Below are positions 43,703-53,188 of a DNA stretch of 64,000 nucleotides, one piece after another. The first letter of the stretch is position 1. Every line of letters begins with the position of its first letter. The notes under the pieces were generated by a model that worked only from the letters and a program-made list of their open reading frames with translations, had not been told where the DNA came from and searched no databases. Made by a program: the position numbers and the translations under genes. This DNA comes from Epibacterium ulvae (lineage in GTDB: Bacteria; Pseudomonadota; Alphaproteobacteria; Rhodobacterales; Rhodobacteraceae), in contig NZ_FMWG01000006.1 of NCBI RefSeq assembly GCF_900102795.1, forward strand, positions 62,001 through 126,000, written 5' to 3'.

Positions 43703-44314
43703 TCAGTCGCTGAAAGACTGTTTGCGTGCAAGGGCGCCCCCCAAAGCCACAACGCCCAGGCCGGTGACAATAAAGACGACAGATAAAACTGCGATATTGC
43801 GCATCACAAGATCCCAGCCAATTTCAGGCGGGCGCAGAAATCCATAGGGGTAGGTGCCATCCAAGTGTCCGCGTATCAGCACGTAAAGGCAGTAGAACAC
43901 CGGGTAAAATTGCCAGAAGAGCGTTTGCCTGAAGGCAAGTTTGCTTTTGTCTACGAACCGAAGCCAAAACCCAAGCAGCCCGAATGGGATCACCGTGTGC
44001 AACATCCAATCCACCAGAATGTCTAACCCTTCGTAGCGATCCGGTTTGTACAGCACGAGATAATAGACACTGGACACCAGCGCCATGCTCATCAACAGGC
44101 ACGAAAGAACACTGACAGGAATAGAACGCCCGGATGCGACCCAAAGCAGGGTCGCGCCAACCAGTGCGTTTGTCCAATAGGTGAAATAGCGCAGCATGTC
44201 CCAGATAGAGCCTGCAACGCTCATCCCGTCTTGAAGATCAAGCCAGATGTGTAGCGCAAGTGTTCCTGCAACCAAAGCTGCAAGCCCCCCAGCGCTGCGC
44301 TGTGTCTGGATCAT
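43703..44314 (-). CDS. Pr6Pr family membrane protein
   Basis: A 203-residue membrane protein with about six hydrophobic segments and the motif [13 protein letters not shown], diagnostic of the Pr6Pr/FAR-17a-like group; [15 protein letters not shown] precedes it. Function unknown in bacteria. Its start overlaps the stop of the zinc-finger gene by four bases (ATGA), so the two are coupled. Confidence 0.85.
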   Translation of the reverse strand: MIQTQRSAGGLAALVAGTLALHIWLDLQDGMSVAGSIWDMLRYFTYWTNALVGATLLWVASGRSIPVSVLSCLLMSMALVSSVYYLVLYKPDRYEGLDILVDWMLHTVIPFGLLGFWLRFVDKSKLAFRQTLFWQFYPVFYCLYVLIRGHLDGTYPYGFLRPPEIGWDLVMRNIAVLSVVFIVTGLGVVALGGALARKQSFSD

Positions 44315-44493
44315 GCCAATTTGTCAGCAAAATCTTTGTGCACATATTTGCAATCACAGTATGGGCATTCAACCCAACCAAGATCCTCTGGGATTTGCAA
44401 ATAAACGCGGGGGTGGCCAAGGGCACCTTCGCCCCCGTCGCAAGCGACGCGGTAGCTGTCAACGATCGTGGTTTCTGGCGCTTCTTGTGTCAT
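44311..44493 (-). CDS. Zinc-finger domain protein (zf-CHCC, NDUFS6-like)
   Basis: A 60-residue protein with [20 protein letters not shown] and [15 protein letters not shown]; Cys, His, Cys, Cys supply a zinc site, as in the zf-CHCC family to which the mitochondrial complex I subunit NDUFS6 belongs. The ATG 44493 is the natural start. Probably linked to respiratory complex I in alphaproteobacteria. Coupled to the Pr6Pr gene. Confidence 0.9.
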   Translation of the reverse strand: MTQEAPETTIVDSYRVACDGGEGALGHPRVYLQIPEDLGWVECPYCDCKYVHKDFADKLA

Positions 44494-44564
44494 CGCTGGC
44501 GATCCTCTTGGTTTTCGTCTAAGCGCTGTTATGAGCGATCGAAAAACCGGGGGCAAGAGCTGCG

Positions 44565-45494
44565 ATGAGTGAAGATGCAATCCGTCTTGAAGCATTGCGT
44601 AAAACCTACAAGGGACGCAAAGGGCAGCCTGAAAAACACGCGCTGAAAGGCATAGACCTGACAGTGCCGCGTGGATCCGTTTTTGGCCTGTTGGGGCCGA
44701 ACGGCGCGGGCAAGTCTACGTTGATCAATATTCTGGCCGGTCTGGTTTTGAAAACGAGTGGCAAAGTATCCATCTGGGGCTTTGATCAGGATGAAAACCC
44801 CCGCCAGTCGCGAGCCTCAATCGGGGTCATGCCGCAAGAGCTGAATTTGGACCCGTTTTTTAGCCCGCATGGCGCGTTGGAAGTGCAGGCGGGGCTTTAT
44901 GGCGTGCCAAAAGCCGAACGTTACAGCGATGAAATTCTTGAAATGATTGGGCTGGCTGACAAGGCAGATGCCTATGCGCGTACCCTGTCCGGGGGCATGC
45001 GGCGGCGTTTGTTGCTGGGCAAGGCCTTGGTGCATCGCCCGTCCATTCTGGTTCTGGATGAACCAACCGCGGGCGTTGATATCGAACTGCGCCAGATGCT
45101 GTGGGAAAACATCCGCAAACTGAATGCACAGGGCATGACGATCATTTTGACGACACATTACCTCGAAGAGGCAGAGGAAATGTGTGACGAAATTGCGATC
45201 ATCAACCAAGGCGAAGTGGTGGCACGTGATTCGACCAGCAATCTTTTGGGGCGTCTGGATGCGCGTGCAATGGTGGTGCACCCGGCCGCAGCTGTGACAA
45301 CCTTGCCGTCGGGGCCCGGCATTGAGGCTGAGCTGCGTACAGATGGCGCAGTTGTGCTGCGCTATCACAGCCAGACCACCAGTGCCGAAGCGGTGCTAGA
45401 GGCCGTGCGCACTGCGGGCATTTCAATCCGTGATGTAAAGACCGAGGAAGCGGATCTGGAAGATGTCTTCCTTGCGTTGACCGCATCTTCTTAA
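44565..45494 (+). CDS. ABC transporter ATP-binding protein (ABC-2 type)
   Basis: A 309-residue ATPase: Walker A GPNGAGKS (44-51), signature [12 protein letters not shown], Walker [13 protein letters not shown], and the H-loop [14 protein letters not shown]. It resembles YadG-type proteins that pair with an ABC-2 permease. No permease gene adjoins; the next gene is convergent, so the partner must be elsewhere. The C-terminal 80 residues ([12 protein letters not shown] onward) form the regulatory domain common to this group. Confidence 0.9.
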   Translation: MSEDAIRLEALRKTYKGRKGQPEKHALKGIDLTVPRGSVFGLLGPNGAGKSTLINILAGLVLKTSGKVSIWGFDQDENPRQSRASIGVMPQELNLDPFFSPHGALEVQAGLYGVPKAERYSDEILEMIGLADKADAYARTLSGGMRRRLLLGKALVHRPSILVLDEPTAGVDIELRQMLWENIRKLNAQGMTIILTTHYLEEAEEMCDEIAIINQGEVVARDSTSNLLGRLDARAMVVHPAAAVTTLPSGPGIEAELRTDGAVVLRYHSQTTSAEAVLEAVRTAGISIRDVKTEEADLEDVFLALTASS

Positions 45495-45528
45495 CTGTGC
45501 GTCCTGAAACGACGGGCCGAGACAATAT

Positions 45529-45555
45529 ATGGGGGCCGTAATCTACGACCCCCAT
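45529..45555. terminator. Bidirectional terminator between ABC gene and DJ-1-like gene
   Basis: ATGGGGGcCGT pairs with ACGaCCCCCAT (one mismatch) around a 5-base loop in the 66-bp convergent gap, followed by TAAATTT on the right. Good stem, weak T-run; placed to stop both transcripts. Confidence 0.7.
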
Positions 45556-45560
45556 TAAAT

Positions 45561-46241
45561 TTAGCTTTTCAAAGCAGCCAGAACCTTCTGGGCCGTTGCA
45601 TCTGATGAGGCAGGGTTTTGTCCAGTGATCAGCAGCCCGTCTTGCACCACATGGGCCCCCCAGTCATCGCCATGGCTGTATTCGGCTCCTTTTTCTTTCA
45701 GCATATCTTCGACAAGGAAGGGAACGATGTCGGTCAGTTGAACCGCGGCCTCTTCTGAATTGCTAAAGCCGGTGACGGTTTTACCTTTGACCAACGGTGC
45801 GCCTTCAGTGTCTTTCACGTCGCGCAAAACGGCAGGGGCATGACATACAAAAGAGACTGGTTTTGCAGCAGCGTAAAAGGCTTCGATTAGGGCCGCGGAA
45901 TCGGTGTCATTGGTCAGATCCCACAATGGACCATGGCCACCGGGATAAAAGACTGCATCAAAATCAGCCTGTGACACAGAGGCAAGTTTGACAGTTGAGG
46001 CCAGTTGCGCGGTGGCGTCGGCATCTGCATCAAAGCGGCGGGTGGCGTCCGTTTGAAAACCCTCGTCTGCGCTTTTGGGATCCAGTGGGGGGTGACCGCC
46101 CGCTGGTGACGCCAAAGTGATCTCAGCGCCTGCGTCTTTGAAAACGTAATATGGCGCGGCCAGTTCCTCAAGCCAGAAGCCGGTCTTTTCGCCGGTGTCG
46201 CCTAGCGTGTCATGTGAGGTCAGCACCATCAAAATTTTCAT
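45561..46241 (-). CDS. DJ-1/PfpI-type protein (Hsp31-like)
   Basis: A 226-residue type 1 glutamine amidotransferase-like protein. The nucleophile elbow is FVCHAPAVL, with the partner segment YPGGHGPLWDL and an N-terminal Glu in TGEKTGFWLEELAAPYYVF, the set seen in Hsp31/DJ-1 glyoxalase- or deglycase-type proteins. The ATG 46241 is preceded by AAAGGA. Likely handles reactive carbonyls such as methylglyoxal; chaperone activity is an alternative. Confidence 0.9.
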   Translation of the reverse strand: MKILMVLTSHDTLGDTGEKTGFWLEELAAPYYVFKDAGAEITLASPAGGHPPLDPKSADEGFQTDATRRFDADADATAQLASTVKLASVSQADFDAVFYPGGHGPLWDLTNDTDSAALIEAFYAAAKPVSFVCHAPAVLRDVKDTEGAPLVKGKTVTGFSNSEEAAVQLTDIVPFLVEDMLKEKGAEYSHGDDWGAHVVQDGLLITGQNPASSDATAQKVLAALKS

Positions 46242-46436
46242 CTGTTTTCCTTTGATATCTATTAAACAGCCATCCCAATCCGTCTGACGGAACAGGCTCT
46301 TTAGCGCAGATAGGATGCGCCCCTTGAAACGTCCAGTGCTGTGAGGAAAGAGGTGCTGTGCGTCTAAGATGGTTCCCCATTGCGATTTGACGCGATAGAA
46401 GGCGAGTGACATGTAATTTGAACGCCGGAGAGCCCG

Positions 46437-47957
46437 ATGAGCATCCCCACACCTGTTGTCCTGTGTATCCTTGATGGCTGGGGCAGTGCTGCGCCCGGTG
46501 CAGCAAATGCGCCACATCTGGCAGATACTCCTGCTTTTGATGCGATTATGGAGCAGGGGCCGCAGGCCCGATTGATCACCCATGGGCCGGATGTTGGGCT
46601 TCCAACTGGGCAAATGGGCAATTCAGAGGTGGGGCATACCAATATTGGCGCAGGCCGCGTGGTGGCGATGGATCTGGGACAGATCGATCTTGCGATTGAA
46701 GACGGGTCGTTTTTTGAAAACGAGGCCTTGCTGGCGTTTATTACCAAGTTGAAAGACAGTGGCGGTACCGCACATCTGATGGGGGTGGTCTCTGATGGGG
46801 GGGTGCATGGGCATCTGAGCCATATTGTGGCAGCCCTCAAAGCGGTGACAGATGCAGGTGTTCCAGCGGTTTTACATGCGATCACCGATGGTCGTGATGT
46901 GGCGCCTTCCTCCGCAGATGAATTTATGGCCCAATTGCTGGCCCAATTGCCTGCTGGTGCTGAGGTTGCGACAGTGACCGGGCGTTATTTTGCCATGGAC
47001 CGGGACAACCGTTGGGAACGGGTTAGTCAGGCCTATGATGCGATGGTACACGGCCGTGGGCAGGAAAACGCTGCGGATGCGGCGGCTGCGGTTGCTGCGG
47101 CCTATGCGCGGGGTGAAACAGATGAATTTATTCGTGCAACAGTTCTGGATGGCTACACAGGTCTTCAGGCTGGGGATGGGCTGTTCTGTCTGAATTTCCG
47201 TGCAGACCGCGCGCGTGAAATTCTACGCGCCATTGGTGAACCTGATTTTGCTGAATTTGAAACCGGCCCGCGTCCGGCTTTGGCTGGATTGCTGGGCATG
47301 GTTGAATATTCGGATGGGCATAAGGCCTATATGACCACGGCCTATCCCAAGAAGGCGATTGTGAACACGCTTGGTGCATGGGTGGCAAAGCAGGGGAAAC
47401 GTCAATTCCGTCTGGCGGAGACAGAAAAGTACCCACATGTGACTTTTTTCCTGAATGGCGGGAAAGAACAGCCTGAAGATGGCGAAGATCGTTTTATGCC
47501 CAAATCGCCAAAGGTTGCGACCTATGACCTGCAGCCTGAAATGTCAGCGCCTGAGGTGACAGAGAAATTTGTTGAGGCGATCCACGCAGGTTACGATCTG
47601 ATCGTCACCAATTATGCGAATCCCGATATGGTGGGCCACACCGGAGATCTGCAAGCCGCGATGAAAGCCTGTGAAGCGGTGGACAATGGGCTGGCACGGG
47701 TCACTGCGGCGCTGAAAGAGGTGGGCGGTGCGATGATCGTGACGGCCGATCACGGCAACTGCGAGGTGATGGTTGATCCTGAAAGTGGCGGGGCCCACAC
47801 GGCACATACGCTGAACCTAGTGCCGGTTGCGCTGGTTGGTGGCCCAAAGGGGGCAAGCCTGCGAGATGGACGTCTGGCGGACCTTGCACCAACGCTTTTG
47901 GATTTGATGGGCCTGGAAAAACCTGCTGAAATGACCGGGGAAAGCCTGCTGAAATGA
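46437..47957 (+). CDS. gpmI: 2,3-bisphosphoglycerate-independent phosphoglycerate mutase
   Basis: A 506-residue manganese enzyme converting 3- to 2-phosphoglycerate in glycolysis and gluconeogenesis. The metal-binding start VVLCILDGWG, phosphorylated Ser63 in QMGNSEVGHTNIGAGR, and late metal sites PDMVGHTGDL and VTADHGNCEVM are all present. It starts with ATG after a GGAG site and overlaps the envC-like gene by four bases, the common order gpmI-envC-ctpA in alphaproteobacteria. Confidence 0.97.
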   Translation: MSIPTPVVLCILDGWGSAAPGAANAPHLADTPAFDAIMEQGPQARLITHGPDVGLPTGQMGNSEVGHTNIGAGRVVAMDLGQIDLAIEDGSFFENEALLAFITKLKDSGGTAHLMGVVSDGGVHGHLSHIVAALKAVTDAGVPAVLHAITDGRDVAPSSADEFMAQLLAQLPAGAEVATVTGRYFAMDRDNRWERVSQAYDAMVHGRGQENAADAAAAVAAAYARGETDEFIRATVLDGYTGLQAGDGLFCLNFRADRAREILRAIGEPDFAEFETGPRPALAGLLGMVEYSDGHKAYMTTAYPKKAIVNTLGAWVAKQGKRQFRLAETEKYPHVTFFLNGGKEQPEDGEDRFMPKSPKVATYDLQPEMSAPEVTEKFVEAIHAGYDLIVTNYANPDMVGHTGDLQAAMKACEAVDNGLARVTAALKEVGGAMIVTADHGNCEVMVDPESGGAHTAHTLNLVPVALVGGPKGASLRDGRLADLAPTLLDLMGLEKPAEMTGESLLK

Positions 47958-49093
47958 TCCGTCTGGGTCTGATTTGTGTGTTTTGGATCGCAGGCGCTCT
48001 AAGCACGACTGCACAAACGGCTGATCCGGCCGTGGCTGCACTTGCTGCGGCCAACCGTTTGGACACCGCCTCTGTACAGTTGCGGGATGCAAGCAGTGCC
48101 CGCGACCGGGTAAAAGCGCTGACAGAAACAGTGCGCGCATATGAAGATGGGCTCGGAGCCATGCGGGATGGCCTGCGCCGGGTGGCACAGCGTGAAACGC
48201 AGCTCACCACGCAGTTACGTGCCCGACAAAAAGATGTGTCAGACTTGCTTGGGGTGTTGCAAACGATTGAAACGTCAGAACCTCCTGTTTTGATGTTGCA
48301 CCCGTCAGGCCCTTTGGGCGCGGCGCGCTCTGGTATGGTGCTTGCAGAAATTACACCAGGTCTGCAGGCCCGTGTTGATGCATTGAAATATGATCTGGAA
48401 GAGGTACAGACGCTGCGCCTGTTGCAGCAAAGTGCTGCCAAAACGCTCGAAGAGGGTTTGATCGGGGTTCAAGAAGCCCGGTCGCAGCTTTCAGCGGCGA
48501 TTGCAGATCGCACAGACCTGCCACTGCGATTTGTGCAAGACCCTGTGCGCACTGCGATTTTGCTGTCGTCTACGGAAACACTCACTGGGTTTGCGGATGG
48601 GCTTTCAGAAATTGCAGGCGGTGAAGAAGTGGTGCTGCGTACCGATATCAATGATCGGCGCGGGGCTCTTGCCTTGCCGCTGCAGGGCTTGGTGATCCGT
48701 GGCTATGGTGAACCTGATGCCGCTGGCATTGCGCGCCCCGGTCTTTTGGTGGCCGCACGTCCGCGTGCGCTGGTTTCCGCCCCCACAGCGGCGACAATCC
48801 GCTACCTCGGGCCGCTGCTTGATCTTGGAAATGTGATCATACTTGAACCCCAATCCGGGACATTGTTTGTGTTTTCAGGCTTAGCTGAGGTTTACGGTGA
48901 ACCTGGGCAGGTAATTCCCGAGGGCACACCTGTAGGTTTAATGGGCGGAGCGACGGTGCAAGCTGATGCGATTTTGTCACTTAGTGGTGAAGGGGCTGGA
49001 ACTGATCGCACAGAAACGCTCTATATAGAAGTGAGAATGGACAACAGTCCGGTGGATCCGGAAACATGGTTCCAAACCGGGAGAGGTGGATAA
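47954..49093 (+). CDS. envC: Murein hydrolase activator EnvC-like protein
   Basis: A 379-residue periplasmic protein: signal peptide (LGLICVFWIAGALSTTAQ), then a long coiled-coil region (about residues 30-200) and a C-terminal LytM/M23 domain. The catalytic pattern is lost: where active enzymes have HxxxD and LHFE, this has GLLVAA and LYIEVR. That fits EnvC and NlpD, which activate amidases during division rather than cut peptidoglycan. It overlaps gpmI by four bases and ends 5 bp before ctpA. Confidence 0.88.
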   Translation: MIRLGLICVFWIAGALSTTAQTADPAVAALAAANRLDTASVQLRDASSARDRVKALTETVRAYEDGLGAMRDGLRRVAQRETQLTTQLRARQKDVSDLLGVLQTIETSEPPVLMLHPSGPLGAARSGMVLAEITPGLQARVDALKYDLEEVQTLRLLQQSAAKTLEEGLIGVQEARSQLSAAIADRTDLPLRFVQDPVRTAILLSSTETLTGFADGLSEIAGGEEVVLRTDINDRRGALALPLQGLVIRGYGEPDAAGIARPGLLVAARPRALVSAPTAATIRYLGPLLDLGNVIILEPQSGTLFVFSGLAEVYGEPGQVIPEGTPVGLMGGATVQADAILSLSGEGAGTDRTETLYIEVRMDNSPVDPETWFQTGRGG

Positions 49094-49098
49094 GTTTC

Positions 49099-50433
49099 AT
49101 GAAGAAAATGGCGATGGCCGCATTTGGCGGGACGCTGGCTGGTATTTTGGCAACGGGCTATGTGGCCGGGCCGCTTCTGGCTCAGGAAACAGCACGCGAG
49201 ACCAGCATTTACGAGCAGTTGGATCTGTTTGGGGACATTTTTGAACGTATCCGCGTTCAGTATGTTGAACAAGTTGACGAAAAAGAGCTGATCGAAGCGG
49301 CCATTGGCGGCATGCTGTCGTCTTTGGATCCGCATTCCTCATATCTGTCACCGGATGATGCGGCGAGCATGCGTGTGCAGACCCGTGGTGAATTTGGGGG
49401 GCTCGGAATTGAGGTCACACAGGAAGAGGGCTTTGTGAAAGTTGTCTCTCCCATCGATGGCACCCCAGCCGAAGAGGCGGGGATCGAATCTGGTGATTTC
49501 ATCACGCATGTCGACGGGAATAGCGTTCTGGGCCTTGGTCTTGATGAAGCGGTTGATCTGATGCGTGGCCCTGTGGGCTCTGAAATCGTGATCACCGTTG
49601 TGCGCGAAGGTGCTGAAGAGCCCTTTGATGTATCCATCATTCGCGACACGATCAAGCTGACCGCCGTACGCTCGCGCACGGAAGGGCAGACCGCTGTTGT
49701 GCGCGTCACTACCTTTAACGATCAGACCTATCCCAACCTTGAATCTGGTATTGCGAAACAGATCGAAGAGGTCGGCGGGATCGACAATCTCAACGGTATT
49801 GTTCTGGACCTACGCAACAACCCTGGTGGTTTGCTGACCCAAGCGATCAAAGTGTCTGATGCTTTCCTTGAAAGCGGTGAGATCGTTTCAACCCGGGGCC
49901 GTGATCCACAAGATGGCGAACGGTTTAACGCAGAACCCGGCGATCTGGCGCAGGGCCTGCCGATGGTGGTTCTGATCAATGGTGGGTCAGCGTCCGCGTC
50001 TGAGATCGTTGCCGGTGCTTTGCAAGATCACCGCCGGGCGATTGTGGTTGGAACCAAATCCTTTGGTAAAGGATCAGTCCAGACGGTGATGCCGCTGCGT
50101 GGCAATGGTGCGATGCGCCTGACCACGGCGCGTTACTATACGCCATCGGGCCGCTCTATTCAGGCGCTGGGTGTCAGCCCGGATATCGTTGTGGAACAGC
50201 CCCGTCGGACAGAAGCTGAGGAAGAGGAAGAAGCGACAAATCGTTTCCAGCGTTCCGAAGCGGATCTGCGCGGCAGTCTAAACAATGACAGTCTGACCGA
50301 AGATGAGGTTCGCCAGATTGAAGAAGACCGTGCCAAGGCAGAAGCGGCAGCGGAACTGCGCGAAGAAGATTATCAATTGGCCTATGCGATCGATATTCTA
50401 AAAGGCCTTTCGGCCCTTGGTCCTAAAAACTAA
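49099..50433 (+). CDS. ctpA: C-terminal processing peptidase (S41 family)
   Basis: A 444-residue periplasmic protease. The signal peptide spans MAAFGGTLAGILATGYVAGP; a PDZ domain follows near residues 85-165 (GLGIEVTQEEGFVKVVSPID). The Ser/Lys catalytic region is NGGSASASEIVAGAL and GTKSFGKGSVQ. A Glu-rich, charged C-terminal tail (AEEEEEA) is present. ATG 49099 lies 5 bp after the envC stop; an in-frame start at 49066 would place the signal peptide internally. Third gene of gpmI-envC-ctpA. Confidence 0.95.
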   Translation: MKKMAMAAFGGTLAGILATGYVAGPLLAQETARETSIYEQLDLFGDIFERIRVQYVEQVDEKELIEAAIGGMLSSLDPHSSYLSPDDAASMRVQTRGEFGGLGIEVTQEEGFVKVVSPIDGTPAEEAGIESGDFITHVDGNSVLGLGLDEAVDLMRGPVGSEIVITVVREGAEEPFDVSIIRDTIKLTAVRSRTEGQTAVVRVTTFNDQTYPNLESGIAKQIEEVGGIDNLNGIVLDLRNNPGGLLTQAIKVSDAFLESGEIVSTRGRDPQDGERFNAEPGDLAQGLPMVVLINGGSASASEIVAGALQDHRRAIVVGTKSFGKGSVQTVMPLRGNGAMRLTTARYYTPSGRSIQALGVSPDIVVEQPRRTEAEEEEEATNRFQRSEADLRGSLNNDSLTEDEVRQIEEDRAKAEAAAELREEDYQLAYAIDILKGLSALGPKN

Positions 50434-50463
50434 GACTTTTGATTTCAAAGCTTAAGCTTTGAA

Positions 50464-50491
50464 AGAGCTGCCCTCTTGGGCGGCTCTTTTT
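50464..50491 (+). terminator. Rho-independent terminator after ctpA
   Basis: AGAGCTGCCC pairs with GGGCGGCTCT (one G-T wobble) across a TCTT loop and is followed by TTTTCT. It stands 30 bp after the ctpA stop and directly before the convergent VOC gene end, closing the gpmI-envC-ctpA operon. Confidence 0.88.
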
Positions 50492-50884
50492 CTATGGGGC
50501 GCTGCTGGTGATATGGCACACTGCTTCGATGTTGTGTCCGTCAGGATCATAGACAAAGGCCGCATAATAGTTTGGATGATAATGGGGCCTTAGACCGGGC
50601 GGGCCATTGTCGCGTGCGCCAGCCTGCAGTGCAGCGTGGTAAAAGGCGTCAACCGCGCTGCGTGTGCTGGCGGAAAAGGCGATGTGCAGCTTTCCTGTCG
50701 TGGTGTCTTCTTCAGCCAGCCACAGCCACGGGCGGTCGTCTCCGTAGCCTGTGACCTGCACCCCCTCTGTTGTGCTTGGATCAGGGGTAAACAGACGTGC
50801 AACGCCAAGAGGCTTTAAGGCCTGATCATAAAAGGCAACAGAGCGTTTAAAGTCGGACACGCCGAATGTGATGTGATCAATCAT
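50492..50884 (-). CDS. VOC-superfamily (glyoxalase-like) protein
   Basis: A 130-residue VOC protein: MIDHITFGVSDFKRSVAFYDQAL opens the first module, with the metal-type His5, and the second module ends in FVYDPDGHNIEAVCH, with a Glu ligand. Such proteins are lyases, dioxygenases or resistance proteins; glyoxalase I proper is different in detail. ATG 50884 was chosen over an upstream one that lacks similarity. Confidence 0.88.
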   Translation of the reverse strand: MIDHITFGVSDFKRSVAFYDQALKPLGVARLFTPDPSTTEGVQVTGYGDDRPWLWLAEEDTTTGKLHIAFSASTRSAVDAFYHAALQAGARDNGPPGLRPHYHPNYYAAFVYDPDGHNIEAVCHITSSAP

Positions 50885-50993
50885 ATGCGTTCCTATATGC
50901 TCCTTTTCAAAATCTTTGTGGCATCTCGTCAAAAATCAGATTGATGCCCGAAAACCGGCGGTGCGGATGACTGGAGTGAGATTAAGGTGAGCC

Positions 50994-52058
50994 ATGATGT
51001 TTGACCTTCCCGATTCCCAGATATTGTATCAGGCTCTGCTGACACGTGATGTGCAATTTGAGGGGCGCGCCTATGTTGGCGTGTCTTCGACAGGTATTTT
51101 CTGTCGCCTGACTTGCCCGGCCCGCAAACCCAAATATGAAAACTGTCAGTTTTTTGGTACCATTTCAGAGTGTATCGATGCTGGGTTTCGCGCCTGCAAG
51201 CGTTGCAAGCCCCTGCATCAGGCGGCTGGGGATGATCCGGTGGTGCGGCCTTTGCTGGAAGCGCTTGACGCTGAGCCGAGCCATCGCTGGCGCGAAGCGG
51301 ATGTTGTTGCCTTTGGGTTTGATCCCTCGACTGTCAGGCGTGCGTTTAAACGGCAATTTGGCATGACCTTTCTTGAAATGGCCCGACAGCGGCGCCTGCG
51401 CGAGGGATTCACCACACTAAAAGCGGGCGAGCCTGTGATAGCGGCACAGATCGAAGCTGGTTTTGAATCCGCCAGCGCGTTTCGCGCAGCTTTTACCCGT
51501 TTGATTGGTCTTGCTCCTGGGAGTTTTTCACAAAATGCCCTATTGCAGGCGGATTGGATCGAAACCCCCATTGGCGCAATGGTAGCCATCTCTTGTCCGC
51601 ACCAATTGCACTTGTTGGAGTTTGTGGATCGTAGGGCCTTGCCGGGTGAGGTGAAGCGGTTGATCGCCTCGCAACCGGGGGGGCTGGGCTTTGGGCGACC
51701 CCCTCCGACGCGGCAGGTTGCTGCAGAACTTGCACGGTATTTTACGGGGCAAGGTGCGCATTTTCAGACCCCTCTTGCCTTGCATGGGACGACGTTTGAA
51801 CAAGACGTGTGGCGGATGTTACAACGCATACCTGCTGGGGAGACCCGCAGCTACAGTCAGCTTGCCTCAGATCTTGGACGCGCCACTGCAACACGCGCTG
51901 TTGCCCGTGCCAATGGGTGCAATCAGCTTGCTGTTGTTGTTCCCTGTCATCGCGTCTTGTCGGCTTCTGGGGATTTGACAGGCTATGGGGGCGGCCTGTG
52001 GCGAAAGCAGCGGCTGATTGAAATTGAGAATAGATACCGTGAGAGGGAATTATCATGA
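50994..52058 (+). CDS. ada: Bifunctional regulator/O6-methylguanine-DNA methyltransferase Ada
   Basis: A 354-residue adaptive-response protein. The N-terminal zinc domain has Cys37, Cys41, Cys68 and Cys71 (GIFCRLTCPARKP, FRACKRCKP); in E. coli the first takes methyl groups from DNA phosphates and turns the protein into an activator. An AraC-type helix-turn-helix follows (residues about 85-180), then the MGMT domain with acceptor Cys318 in VVPCHRVL and YGGGLWRK. The stop overlaps the next gene by four bases. Confidence 0.96.
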   Translation: MMFDLPDSQILYQALLTRDVQFEGRAYVGVSSTGIFCRLTCPARKPKYENCQFFGTISECIDAGFRACKRCKPLHQAAGDDPVVRPLLEALDAEPSHRWREADVVAFGFDPSTVRRAFKRQFGMTFLEMARQRRLREGFTTLKAGEPVIAAQIEAGFESASAFRAAFTRLIGLAPGSFSQNALLQADWIETPIGAMVAISCPHQLHLLEFVDRRALPGEVKRLIASQPGGLGFGRPPPTRQVAAELARYFTGQGAHFQTPLALHGTTFEQDVWRMLQRIPAGETRSYSQLASDLGRATATRAVARANGCNQLAVVVPCHRVLSASGDLTGYGGGLWRKQRLIEIENRYRERELS

Positions 52059-52798
52059 CATATGAGGCCAAAGCGCGTGCTTTTGCAGATTTACACGTGC
52101 CCGGAACACCGCTGGTTCTGTATAATATCTGGGATGCGGGCACGGCGGGGGCTGTTGCGGCAGCGGGGGCAAAGGCGCTGGCCACGGGCAGCTGGTCTGT
52201 TGCAGAAGCACATGGGTATGGTGACGGAGAGCAAATCCCGCTGGATCTGCTGCTCACCGTGTGTGAGCGGATCACAATCAGGCAGGATCTCCCCTTTACG
52301 GTTGATTTTGAAGGAGGCTTCGCGACGGAGCCCGAACAGATCACCGCCAATGTGCTGCGTGTTGTTGGTATCGGAGCGGTTGGGGTGAATTTTGAAGATC
52401 AGATCATCGGAGAGACCGGGCTTTATGGTATCGCGCGACAGGCGGAACGGGTCGCGGCGGTGCGTGCGGCCCATCAGGATCTGTTTGTGAATGCACGTAC
52501 AGATTTGTTTTTGAAAGAAAAAGATCCGTTGAAACATGCGGATCTTTTGCCTGAAGCGCTGGAGCGTGCCGCAGCTTATAGCGAAGCGGGGGCAAGCGGT
52601 TTTTTTGCGCCGGGCCTGCGGGATCCTGATCTGATCGCGCAGCTTTGTGAAAAGCTGGCCTTGCCCGTGAACGTGATGATGCGCGGTCTTACACTTGATA
52701 TCGTTCGCGAAGCGGGCGTGGCCCGCGCCAGCTATGGCCCCTTGCCATATGCCGATGCGATGCAAGCGATTGCGGAGCGATTTACAAACCTAGCTTAG
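52055..52798 (+). CDS. Isocitrate lyase/PEP-mutase family protein
   Basis: A 247-residue TIM-barrel enzyme of the ICL/PEPM superfamily: VLYNIWDAGTAGAVAAAGA, DFEGGFA with a metal-binding Asp, GVNFEDQI and VNARTDLFL. The loop has no KKCGH or similar ICL Cys, so it is not isocitrate lyase; relatives act as oxaloacetate hydrolase, methylisocitrate lyase or PEP mutase-like enzymes. Coupled to ada by an ATGA overlap, which suggests co-expression in the alkylation response, though a link is not known. Confidence 0.86.
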   Translation: MTYEAKARAFADLHVPGTPLVLYNIWDAGTAGAVAAAGAKALATGSWSVAEAHGYGDGEQIPLDLLLTVCERITIRQDLPFTVDFEGGFATEPEQITANVLRVVGIGAVGVNFEDQIIGETGLYGIARQAERVAAVRAAHQDLFVNARTDLFLKEKDPLKHADLLPEALERAAAYSEAGASGFFAPGLRDPDLIAQLCEKLALPVNVMMRGLTLDIVREAGVARASYGPLPYADAMQAIAERFTNLA

Positions 52799-52800
52799 CT

Positions 52801-53178
52801 CTAGCTGGTTTCGAGACAATGCCGCCGGAAGGCACGTTTTAGCATGTCAAGCTCTGCGCGCAGCAACTCCACCTCTGCGCGCAGATCATCCGCTGGGGGT
52901 GGTCCGCCATTCAGGGTGAAATGACCCAGAGTTTGGTTGGTCTCTGGATTGATGATCAGGAAGACCTCGGCACTTTCGCACACGGCTTCGGAAGGGATTG
53001 GAACCACAAGATCCCAGTCCAGCCCGGGCGTTACCATCTCGATTGCAACACCTTTTAGGGGAGCATCCTGCCACATCACCTGTACGGCAGGTGGTGTGCT
53101 GCGCTTTTTGCGGCTTGAAACACGGCCTTCCCATCTGGCGTTTTCAAAACGGATTGGAGCAAGGGTCAAATCAGTCAT
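52801..53178 (-). CDS. Hypothetical protein with C-terminal coiled coil
   Basis: 125 residues, unrecognised. The front part is a sheet-like stretch (VQVMWQDAPLKGVAIEMVTPG); the last 30 residues (DDLRAEVELLRAELDMLKRAF) form a clear coiled coil. It has no signal peptide or membrane segment. It lies 10 bp downstream of the DUF6478 gene on the same strand and ends two bases from the convergent PEP-mutase-like gene. Probably real because of length, phase with its neighbour and codon use. Confidence 0.65.
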   Translation of the reverse strand: MTDLTLAPIRFENARWEGRVSSRKKRSTPPAVQVMWQDAPLKGVAIEMVTPGLDWDLVVPIPSEAVCESAEVFLIINPETNQTLGHFTLNGGPPPADDLRAEVELLRAELDMLKRAFRRHCLETS

Positions 53179-53188
53179 CTTCGGCTCC

